Shown: in pieces, positions 37,594-49,500 of the stretch
Layout of the letters: every line of letters starts with the position of its first letter
Position numbering within the stretch: position 1 is the stretch's first letter
Source of the DNA: Triops longicaudatus
Lineage: Eukaryota > Arthropoda > Branchiopoda > Notostraca > Triopsidae
Reading direction: 5' to 3'
Assembly: GCA_022885665.1 (NCBI GenBank)
Contig: JAGQDJ010000120.1
Span: 186,001 to 250,000 of the forward strand
DNA length: 64,000 bases
Made by a program: the position numbers and the translations under genes
Notes under the pieces: model-generated
Database searches by the model: none
What the model was told of the DNA's origin: nothing
Seen by the model: only the letters and a program-made list of their open reading frames with translations

Positions 37594-40500
37594 GTAAGAG
37601 TTCATTTCCGTTATGGGAATAGGCATTCATTTGCCTTGGCAGCGATTTTAATAAGCTCGGAGCAGTTTTCTTGGGACGGAGTTCATTTTACGGAGGGGTT
37701 AAAACAGGGATTAAGGGTATTCGAAGGAGGGGGAAAGGGCTGATAAACAACTTTTGAGGGTGCGACATTCAAAACTTACCGGCTTCCGGAGCTAAGAAAA
37801 CGGATGGTGGTGAAGAAAGATGGGATAATTTTGGCATCGGGAGATGGTTTTCGGTTCGGAGTTGTGAAGACAGTGTAACTGCACTTGGGAAGACCTGTTT
37901 CAACCCTTTTGCGGCAGAGGCGAAATATAGTAGGGTAAAGGACTCGGGTTTCAGCTGGAAACCGCAACCTTGTTATCCATTAGTACCGCAAGTCGAGCTT
38001 GCAAAAACATTCCTGCCTGGGCCAGGGAAAATCTGTTTGCGACTTTGGGGAAATAGTTCACATTCCCTGGGACAACTGGAGGGAGAGGAAATCTAAGATG
38101 GGATCTTTGGCTGGAAAAGTTTTTGTTAGCGGAATTTTTGCAAGTCAATCGAATCAGAAACCATCGAAGCAAACAATCAGTCAAGGGACCCGAGTTTCGT
38201 TGCACACAAGGATCCAATTTGCTTTGTGTTCTTAAGTGAATACGTGTACCTAAGCAAAGAAAAAGAAAAGAAGCAATCAGAGCAAAGTTTATCATGGGGT
38301 TTGAAAGCAGTAGGGAAAGTGATACAGCTGGAGCCCGGATATAAAAGACAATGTGTCTTACACCCGGGGTGAGCTTTCTTGAGGCTACTTATACGCATCG
38401 GACGTGATATTTGGCCAAAAGTTAATTACAAGAGGGTTATCTCCTATATCCGGGCTCTACTTTTTCCAAGTGTGATCCGAGTAGAGCTTTCGAAAGTTTT
38501 ATTTGGCAACATTGTGCATCAGGAACGGCGTTAAGTAGAATCTCTTGTTAGAGAGCTTGCCGCCTCTTTCATCTAGGTTCACAAACCTTAAGCTAGGGGT
38601 AATTGCAATTTAAAGAATGCTTAAAATATGCTTGATGTAGATTGACTAGGAATTTTAGCTTCTTGCCTGCCATTGAATTTCATTGTCGGCGTAACTCGCG
38701 CAGGATTTTTTTTTATTCAATGTGGTATTCACTGTTGCTCCTCATCCAATCGAAGGTTTTCACGTAGTGAAATTCGCTGTTGCCATGGTCAGTGCTGCCA
38801 ATGTGCAACAACTGACCATGGTATAGTGCGGTTCTGTGTAAACCTGGAAATCTCTTGACTTGCAGGGTATTAGGTCTAGAGCATGTCGGTTGCATTGGCG
38901 TAAAATTCGCGACATTTTCGTGTTTGGCTATAGCATGTCACATGACGGTGTGGTGGTTAATTAAGCAAGTCTCGAAAAACGAAATCACAAAACGACGCTT
39001 GTCAGAGCGTGCGTCTAGCGCTAGTAGAGCGTGTGTTACATATTCCAACCTTGAGACTAGTATGGAATATCTGTCAGCTCCTCGCCAATAAGACAAAACC
39101 TGTTAATGAATATGCACGTGGGGACCGGTTCTCATAGTTTCCCTCACAAATGAGAGCGAAAACTGCATCTACCGCATTTAGGTACGTATCATTTGGCTTG
39201 AGCACAGGAATTCGAAAACCTGAGTTATCTCGAAACTAAAGATATAGGCCGAAGATAAGTCATTTTTCTCAAAAAACCGACGATCGTAATAAAAAGTCAG
39301 TGAGTCACAAAAAAATTTCACACCTTTAAATCTGGTAAAATTTTGTAGGAACGTTTGACTTAAATTGTCAAAACTTAAAAAAGTATATGTAGAAAAGAAC
39401 TTAAGTGCCCGAAGTTCGTTATTTAGACGCTTTTTCTTTACATTTACATAGCTCGGGACACGAATCTGACCGCTTAACATGATAGCAGAGCATTTGTAAT
39501 AAAACGGTTCGTTATAAGAAAAATTCTTCTATAGAAATTATCTACAAAAGAAATATAAGTCACAATTGGACAGTTTTCCTCGTGGTAATTTATGCCACAA
39601 GCAGAGGCTTCAATTAATAATAATGTATTTGAAGCTGAGCTAGTCTAAAGCACAACAATACAGTTTTATCGATCCTCGTACATTTTCAAACTTATCCAAA
39701 ATAGTTGCACGTAGCTCGATTACGAAATGAGGTATTCTATTGAATAATTAGATCTATTGCTCCAGCAACGTTTTTTTCCCAATGAAACAAAGGTTGTGTG
39801 AGCAACTCATGTTCGGGCCTACTGGGCTTTGGGTAATCAATCTAGTGTAGAAGTTTAATTTCTTATCTCTCGTCACAAGGCAAGAACAAAGGAGAGAGCA
39901 GCAAGCAGACAAGAGCCGTAAACTAATTCGACTAGGTAGTACGGAGATAACTAATTGATTTATAGAAGGCCAAGGGTTAGACAGTCAATAAATAGCAAGC
40001 GGCCCGGAGAAAAGCGGTTGTCTTCTGCTCGTGTTTCGGTGGAGCTCAAATGCCACCAAAGCTCCTTTTGTATAAAAGCGAGGCCTTGTTTCAAAGTTCG
40101 GGAAAAGGTGCATGAATAAATGTTTAAATTTCTTTCCGTGTGTGTGGATGTGTGTCTGGAAACTTTTCGCTTTGCCTTCCTTTGGCCCCACTAACGTGTA
40201 GATCACCCCCAGTATTTTTGTGTTACCAGTCAAAAGCCCCAGGAAATTGTACAAAACTTGTCGGAAACCGGAAACAAGAAACGAAAACGCAATGACTTTA
40301 TTACCGTTTCTTGCAGACTTCCGAGACAAGAAGTTAAAGCTCTTATAAATATTGACTCAAGTTGTATTAGCTAAGCCTTGACTCACCAAACGAAAGGAGG
40401 AATATCCATCGGGGGATGAAGGTATTATCCGCTACCGTTCCGTATATAAAGGATCAATAAATAAATCATGCCTGTAGCCAAAACTTGTTCCATACATCTT

Positions 40501-43500
40501 TCGCGCTTGTTCATAACTACCTACCGATACGTATAATGAATGGTAGCGTGTTATATTAATGAAGATTGGGATTGGAAGATTGACCATTGATGATCGGAGA
40601 AGCTTCGGAGAAAACTCCAGGAAGGAGAGATTGGTAATTAAGATGAAGGGGTGGAAGTGGGGTAGGAGGGGTGAAGGGAAGTTGTGTAGCCTGCAGCATT
40701 CATGGAGGTAGAGTACAAGGCAAAGTTTCGTTAAGACGATGAAGATGAGGGTAATTTTCTTTTAATGTCATAGATCCTGATCTGTTCGACTCAATCTATC
40801 TTTCCCTCTTATTGTAAGGAAAAGGAAAATTCACCGAACTGTTATTTGTGTATTTTTTTCTGAGGCGAAACGATTTTCGGGAAACGAAAAAGGGACTCTT
40901 TGGATACAGATGTCTCTATATTGTATAACTGTGCAGTAGTGCGTGTTTGTTTGCTTGTCTTACACAAGTTGTGTTTCCTCGGACCGTTTTTCACCCACTG
41001 TACATGTTTCCTGTTCTTCATTTGTCTGTACTCCAATTTTTTCTCTTTTCCTTTAGGAACGTTTTCTTTACAAATTCGCCCGGTTACGCTGGACGATGAT
41101 GGCCGGTTCCAATGCCAAGTAGGACCGGGTCCGGATTCGGATTCTCCGGCCATCCGCTCGCGCACGGCATCGCTAGCGGTGCACGTGGAACCCGAGCCGC
41201 CTCAGATTGTGCAAGGAGCTCATTTACTCACAACCGAGGACCGAGAGGTGGAATTGGAATGTCACTCCCGAGGTGGCAAACCACCAGCAGAGGTAAGCAA
41301 CAACGCACAAAAACCCACACACAGGCACAAGAATGCATCCCTCGTATGCTATCATCAAGTTGCTGGGTCTGTTTGTTTAGTAATTTAGAGAACCTTTAAC
41401 CCTTTTGGGACCCCGTAAACTATCCTTTGAAAGATTGAGCTGCTTGGCTTCCCCGAAAGTTACCGATTTCCTTGGTACCATGTTTAGTTATTCAAACAAA
41501 CTAGAAAGCCACCCGGAGGGCGCTTTTTTGGAATAGTAAATTGGTACTGTTTTGACTTTTGTAGCTTTTTAAAGCCCCTTCAAAGGGATTATGGAGATCT
41601 GAAGGCAGAAATTAAATTTTCAAAGTTGCCCTACGCGCCATCTAATGATCACCTAGAGAGAATTTTTATATTTAGGGCCGGTTCACACAGTATCTCTCCT
41701 TTGTAACTTCGTGAGCTTGTAACCTTTAAATGTTACTCTTGGGAATTCATCCCCTTGCGTGTACTTAGAATAACCTTCCAGAAATAAAGCGTAACTTTGT
41801 GCAAAGATACCCCATTCTTGCAGCTAGGCCAAGTTCACACTTGAGAAACATTCATTGTTACTTTGATAAATGATTGGAAGTTACCACTTGCGTGCAGTCG
41901 AATAACCATTTTAAGTTCAAGGGTAACTTTATGGGTGACAATACCCCTTTTGATAGTTTAATCGTGTTCACACTGCTCAACCATTCGCCAAGTTTTGTTT
42001 GTCCAAGTAGTTAACCCTCGAAAGTTAACACAAGGAAACGCGTTTATTAAAAATAACTTGGAATAATTCAGGAGTAAATGGCGGGGTCGATTTACATATG
42101 ACATTTTAACCCGAGTTCACATTCTTTGACTAATTTGGATTTAGCGTTTACACCTTGAATCCGTAACTCTAGATTTACTTTTTTTATTAACCACGTTCCT
42201 GGCCATCTTAACTACTTTCCTAACCATTCGCGTGACAACTTCCCCTTTTCGCCCATTTTCACCCACCTTTTCGCCCATTTTTACCCACGTTTCTACGCAC
42301 TTTTACTTATTCTCCACACTGTTAGCCAAAGTTTTGCAACGGAACTGAATCCATGAAGAGTCAAAGATTCAAGTTGGGATGTTGTTATTGAGGTGAGTTA
42401 ACTGAAGACCTCCTGGTTAGGTTGTGTAGTTCGACCAGGGTTACAACCTTAAGAGGATAAGGAAAGCTTGTTTGCGTATTACGTCGTTATGATGACTAAC
42501 TCGGTCAACCATAAATGTGATAAAGAACACTAGGAATGTGAAAGGTATGGAGGGTTAGGAGGAGAAGAGCTGATCTAGTTATCCTTCATGGAGGGAGATC
42601 AATGGCGGGAAAGGGAGTCTTTCTGGTTGGGTATAATGGATCTCGGGGCTTAGTGTAAATTGTCTTGCCAAATTGGAACTCGGGGCAAAAGGAAAACTCG
42701 TTCGTTTTGAGTGACCTGAACCACGAGTTCGTGAAACTGGATTGCTCTGAATTCGTTCTTTCCAGTTCTTGTCTTCGTCTTTCTGTGCCTGGGGTATGGA
42801 AGTTGGGAAATTGTGCGGAACTTGTTTCCAAGGAAGATTATAACGAATACGAATCTTTGCCGTAATGATATGAAGCTCTTTGTATATTTATCTAGAGTAT
42901 CTTTGCTTAGCCCTGAACCTACCTTGAGATTTTTTCACCGCAAAAACCTATTACAGCATATTTTATGTTTACCTTCGATGGGTAAAGTGCGTCTTGGAAT
43001 GTTTGCCTGTGAGGTAGACTATTTTCTTTTTAAGCCGAGAGTAGGAGTTGAAAAAGAAAGGAAGGTGCCAAACAGAAAATGAGAGAACGTGATTAATTTG
43101 AGAAAGCTGTGAGAAAGTTAGGACTCTCTTGACACTTTTCTTTTGCTTACGCCCGCAGTCGGTAACGACGTTGTCAACTCCAACTGAGCGGGCAAAAGAC
43201 GACGACGGGCTCGTTGGTGGAATCTTGTAAAAACAACAAGCAACCAAAGTAGGCGGCAGCTTACAACCATGACAGCAATAAGGCGGCCATCCAAGCATAA
43301 CACACAGAGCTGGGGGGAACTTAATATTGTTTTTCTTTGCTCCCAAGTCGGAAGACAAAATCTTTTGTCTTCGCTTTTTCTCGTGTGTACTTGATCTCCG
43401 TGTATGGAGAAATGGAAGGCGGGGAGAAAAACAGACGAAGGGGGTGAACTCACAAAAAATACCTACAAAAAAATAGTCGTGTGGTTCTTCGTTTTTTTTT

Positions 43501-46500
43501 GACTAGGTTATACATAATAATATTCCGTGGAGTTTTGAGACAAGACGGAAATCCTCCATATTTTTCTCCAACTTTGCCCACTCACCCTCTCGGACCCAAA
43601 TGCCGTGTACCCAGTCTCCATGCCAAGGCTTGTTTCGCATCCATGGAAGAGACTCTGGGAAGCTGCATTTTTCAAGTCACGTTGGCTCCTAACTTGTTTA
43701 ACAAAGAGTTACTATTAAAGCTCCCTTTTATTAGCAATTCTCTCCAAGGAACCTAAAAATGGGACTTAACTCGAAAACACGACCCCTTTACCCAACCTGA
43801 GCTGCACCGTAAATTCCAACTTTTTTCTTACAGTCGGTTGCTTCTTTTTTCTTGCGGGTGTTCTAATAATTTAGCTTGTTATGTACCAAACTTGACAGAC
43901 AAACGAGATTTTTCCCATCTTTTGGCTACTTGGAAATGCAGGTCTTTGTTGGAGAAAACTTCGCGATTTTTACCGAAATGCTGGTTCGTGTTAGTGTTTA
44001 CCAACTTTCGGAATGCAATTAGGTCCTTCTGCTCAATTTTGAATATTGTCTTCGTTGCCTCCCAAGCCACTGGCCCATGCACAGAAACTCTTTCATTTTC
44101 ATTGTTTGTTTATGCCCAACACTGTTAAACCATTTGGAAATACTGCAGTGCAGCAATGCCTTCGTTTCCTTGCATTGATTTAACTGTGTCAGGCATTCAG
44201 CAATAAAACACGTGGTATTTGTCTTAAAGGAATTCTGTTTACAGCAATCGCGCGTAAAAGTTCTGTCATACAGTAATGAATACTCGCGTCCTCTTCAGCC
44301 ATATTGAATTTAATTGCGGGGTAAAATGCCTTCACAAAAAAGTTTAATGTTTCTGTTTTTTAGTTTACAAAATTCTGTTGTTAGCCAAGAAAGATACCCA
44401 AGCTCATCGAGTCAGTGTGAACGTGGGCAAACCTGAGGGTGAGTTTGAGGTTACTTCATATAGCAAAGATATCGCAGGAGAACCAATATGAGCTGGAAAA
44501 TAGCTCTATTTAAGCAGCCCAAATCGAGGGCAAAACCGAGGGCAGAAATGAGCGAAACAATGAGGGTACTTTCAAAAGAAACAACCTTTTTACTGAGAAT
44601 GATTGGATATACTCGAGTTCCGCCTTCCCTCTTACTAATAAATTTACTCAAACCATTGGTTTACCCAGTATCGAGGAACAGTGTGAACAAAGGGTTAATT
44701 TGAAGACAAAATCAGATTACTTCAGATGGCAAAGATTTCACACGACAATTTCACTTTTAACAGTTCATATTAGAAGATTATTCTGAATGAATACCCCATA
44801 TCGAGGCAGTAGTGTGAATCTGGAGCAAAACTGAGAATTAAGTCGAGGAGAACTAAATACAAACTTAGTTTCACTGCGATAGACTAAATATTTTCTAAAC
44901 CTTTCCTTTTAAGGGCAAGTTTACCCAAACTCAGGTTGAAATATAGCTGTATAAAATGCAACTTGTTTTGTAAATTACGAAGTTCCATAGATAATGTGAA
45001 CGTGGGGCAACTTAAATAACTGTCTTCTTATAAAAGTTGAAAGCCAGAATTTACGAAACGGACACAATTTCCGACTTCTATATATGTTTTGGCGAGATTT
45101 TACCGTATTACGCAACCTTTTCACTAGCTTCCGTTTATAGTGAACACGTTAATAAATCCCAAGGTGTGGAAGTACAGAAAAAGCGTCGTATATAATGAAT
45201 TTCGGATATGCATGCAATTACCCAGTTGGTTCATTAGGACGAGATCAATTTTTACGTACCCCAGATCGGAACTATGATCGTGAAGCAAAACCGTGGTTAT
45301 CTGAATTGCGAGATCTCCTAATCGAAAGAATACGAAATCAGAGCTTATTGTTCTCAAATAATTACCGTGTTTCTTTTGTCCTTGAAGAAACACACTGGCC
45401 TTCGTTAAAAATACATGCCTCGGTGTTAGTTTTATTTATTTCTTTTTTATGTATGTTGTTTTGTCTAAATGTTTATTTTTCATCGACATACGCATACTGC
45501 CCGTTCTACTCGTGCTCAGTTGCTTATCCCAGTTTGATAACGAAGTTAGTGTTAGAATCCCAGAAATGGAGCCTCGTTTCTCTTTATAAAAATGTGCTAA
45601 ATTAAGGCAAGTTTCCGGAAGGAAGTTTGGCAACGCCTTATGATGTGTTTATGTCTTGTTTTAGATAAACTGGCTCGACGGGGAAGGGAACCTAATTACC
45701 ACCGACGTGGAGGTGTTTAAGGAATTGGAGGCGGATGGGAAACGAACGTTGGTGAAATCCGTGCTGCGCTTCACGCCGCGGCACAATCAACACCGCACGC
45801 GACTCACGTGTCAATCTCAGAACGCTGCTCAACGGGCGCCTCAAAGTGCTTCCATTCAATTAGAAGTGAAATACGCTCCCAAAGTGACGCTTACCATGCT
45901 GGACAAAGAGTTCGTCACCGAATTTGAGCCGGTTCGCTTCCAATGCACGGCCGACGCCAATCCCTCCCAAGTGGTGTATAAATGGTACATCAACGACGAA
46001 GTGGCCTACGGTGACTACACCACCGAGCTCACCATTGCCAGTGTCACCCGGAAATTACACAACGCTGTCGTCAAATGCGAAGTCCACAACTCCGTGGGCC
46101 GGAGTGACGATAAGAAGACCGTGAATGTCCATTGTAAGTATATTAATACCCATGACAGTACCCCCAGCATGTGAGAAACGTAGAGAGAAGGGTGAGAATT
46201 CCAGCACTTTTATGTCATGCTTACATTTCATGTCCCCGTTTTAAAGAGCAATTCGTCCTCGCTATTTTTCACTCACTTCTTCCTCCCATCGGTTCATTCC
46301 ATCTTCTAATTCCTCATGGACTCAAATGAGTTAAAAGAACTGACTAAAAAAGCAAAAAACGGCTCCAGCTTTAAATGTGCCAGTGCTTTTATTCTTCCTA
46401 CGCAGACTTTCTACCCTTTTATCTAGTTTTTTCTCTCTCAAATATAAGCTTTGAAAAATCCTACGGTGCTGCTTACCTAATGCAAATCTAAGCCAAAGGT

Positions 46501-49500
46501 TTAAGGAAAATCCTTTTTTTCACAATTTTCTGTCTTGCTGTGGAAAACCAAGACGCTCTTTTCTTGTGGGGACCACGGCAAAAAAGCGACATTTTCTCAG
46601 AAGGCCAGCTCGCAAAGAAAAATAACATCCGTCTAGTAGATTTTTGCGGCAAAAACAGAAACCTGGACGCTTTTTTTCTCACATTTTCTCTTGTGAGAAG
46701 CGAAAGAATTAAAATGTGTGCCAAAAAAGGGCCCACAGCTTCTGTAAGCATGGCTTGGACCAGATTAGTCCCAGCTCAAACTTCCTTAGGTGTCACAGAG
46801 TGCCCAGAAGTTGGGGGAAAAAATTAAAACTTGGCTCCTTTTGTGATTGCAGTTAGTCCTATCATTCGTGGACGCCCTCAGAGTGTTGAAGCCGATGTGG
46901 GAAGTAATGTGACCCTCAAATGCGACGTGGAAGGCAACCCAACGCCGGAAATCACGTGGACGCATCAAAGTTCTCGACGAGTAAGAAAATTATTTCGTTT
47001 CTACCGTAACCTTCCGTAAAACTCGATGAATATAAACACAAATAAGCAGTAAAATAAATAAAATTTATCAGCCAAAGAAAAATATCAACAAAAATAAATT
47101 GCAATGGAATAGAAATTTTAAAGAAAAAAAATATAATAACACATAAATACCAACAGAAAAAATTTGATTGTAAAGGAAAATATCTGGAAAAATATTGCAT
47201 GTTGACAACAAAGATGTGATAGAGTGCATTGTAAAGTTAGATGACGTCTTATCTTAAGTGATATTAAGATTTAGGGGCACTTGGGCAAAAAGTTAGGAAA
47301 AGTTTTAGTTCGGAAAGTTCCACCAAATTGATGTCAACGCTTGACGACAACGAACGGCAGGAGAAAAAAGTTCCTAAGCGGAGGGGGAGGAGGGTTAGCT
47401 ACAATTCTCATTACGTTGCGTTGCTACTTGTAAGGGAGTTGAATCTGAAGGATTTAAAGGAGGGAAACTGCCATGTTAATGACGTGCACAAGTTTTGGAG
47501 GGCCGCTGCCTTAATTGCCCCTAATTCAGTTAACGTACTTGGCCTGTACTTGACAATTGTACCCTACTTGATTGGATAGTTGCAAAGCCCTGGAAGTGTT
47601 CACTGAATTGCAAATTTTGTTTCCCTGGTGGAAATTGACAGATTCTCAGTACTGGCCCGGCTTACACCTTCTGGATGAATTTGGACTTGGCGGGGCAGTA
47701 TCGGTGCACGGCCCGCGTACCCGGATTCCCTGAAGTGTTCGCGGATGCACAAGTCTACCTCAAGGGACCACCGTCCATTACGAGCAAAAAGGTGCAGTTC
47801 GGAATAGAGGGAGATACTGTGCGAATTGAGTGTGTCGCCAAGGCTGTGCCCCGACCGGAGAAAATCCTTTGGACTCATGACGGCAGAGAAGTTGATACAA
47901 GTAAGTTCGTTTTCTCTTCTTGGTCCTTTCTGCTCTGTGTCTGTTCTTAATTTTTCATATTTTCAATCTAACGACATTTGCAACATACTCACTGCATATA
48001 AAATTTCTCACGGCTATCGTGCTAATTTAAAGACGGGATTAAATTATATTTTCCTTAAAATAATTATGTGAATTTTTGCGTTTTACTCAGGCGACTCTCG
48101 TTTCTCCGTTGAAGAGGAGTTGATGCTAGAAGGATTGAGAAATAACTTGGTGATTAGAAAAGCGACAGACCGCGATTTCGGCGTGTACAATTGCACTGTC
48201 ATCAACGCATACGGCCAAGAAATGGCGGAAATTGTGCTGAAGAAGCAAAGTAAGAAGGGTTTTACCTCATTACAGACATAGAGGGGATAGACAACCTAGA
48301 CGAGACGTCGAATTTAGAATAGTGTTCCCCCTCTTCGTACCTCAGTTCTTGTAATAGAAGCACGCCGGGGGCTTGAAAGCAGGCAAATAAGCCTCTGGAC
48401 CCTCTCGACCCTTTATATACTACCATATAACAAGGAAAGCCTGATCTATTCAAAATTAGGAAATTCCCTGACAAGTTTTACTACAAGTTGTAGCAATAAT
48501 AATTTCAAAGTTTCGTAACGCAAGAAAGCAAGCTCGAAAAGAGGATTTTTTTCTCGTGTTTTGAAGACGTGTAATATTTTTGCGTTCCCTGAATTTAAAT
48601 GGCATGTATGGGCTGAAATAACGTATGAGGTGGGGTTAGTTCATGTTATAACGACTTGTATGGGCTGGAAAAGAAATTTAGTGGAAGGGGTGACAGATTT
48701 GTTAGGACTTAAAACGGTTCGAGTCGACTCCAGCCGATTGGATTTATTTGAAAGAGTAATAAAGAGGGAAAGTTTACTGTGTAAAGGGCCGTTACAAGAA
48801 AGCTGAAAGAAAGTTGTTACCTGTTGTTGATTGGCTGCAAGATCACGTGCACCGGTACCACTCGCTACTTGGCTGTAAAATAAGCGCGTGGAGCCAGCCG
48901 TACTGTTCATCTTATCTCATACAGCTCCTTTCTCCTTCAACTTTTCTTGTAACAGCCCCTTACAGTATAACCTTTCTCTATATACTACTCTATGAAATTA
49001 ATCCAATCGGCTTGAGTCGACTTGAACCGTTGTGAGTCCTAAGATTTGTAGCAAACAAGTGTGAACCTGGGGTATGACGGGGTCGGATATTGTAACCCCT
49101 GTTTAGCATAGCTTAAGGGCTGGAGGGTCAGTCTGTCTTTTGACGCAAGTGTAATAGTAATTCTGTAGGGGGGTCGTAAGGGGTTGGGAAAGCTTGTAGC
49201 TGCAGGGATTAGAGACGTAAGGGTTTTAGTAATATGCATCCCCCCAGGCAAACCTACAGCAATTTTTACGAGCGCAGTAAAAACTAATGAAACTACCATT
49301 TTCTACTCCATAGAAAGTTTGCCCTTGCTCATCATCTTGGCTGGTGTCATTGGAGGCGTCGTAGTGATCGTAGCTTGCATCTTGGTCGTCATTCTTTGCC
49401 ACCGGAGATCGAAGCACAGCAAAGGTAAGTTTCTAAAATTGAAAAACGGGTAAATAAGCAATAATAGTCATGTCGGCTAATACCAGCGAGTTAACTGAAC

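Larger units (their letters stand above)
37594..41056 (+). other. kirre/rst intron 1 (3.5 kb)
   Basis: GT-AG intron interrupting the Ig1 domain in phase 1. No coding exon is recognised inside. It holds a diverged MITE copy (about 39405-39525) and a hairpin with perfect 11-bp arms at 38783-38793 / 38811-38821 (CCATGGTCAGT / ACTGACCATGG). The ORFs seen here show no family features. Confidence 0.85.
41293..45664 (+). other. kirre/rst intron 2 (4.4 kb), repeat-rich
   Basis: GT-AG intron interrupting Ig2 in phase 0. It contains two blocks of a related imperfect repeat family (41680-42130 and 44395-45010) and a diverged MITE (about 45095-45255). The rest shows no gene. Confidence 0.85.
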
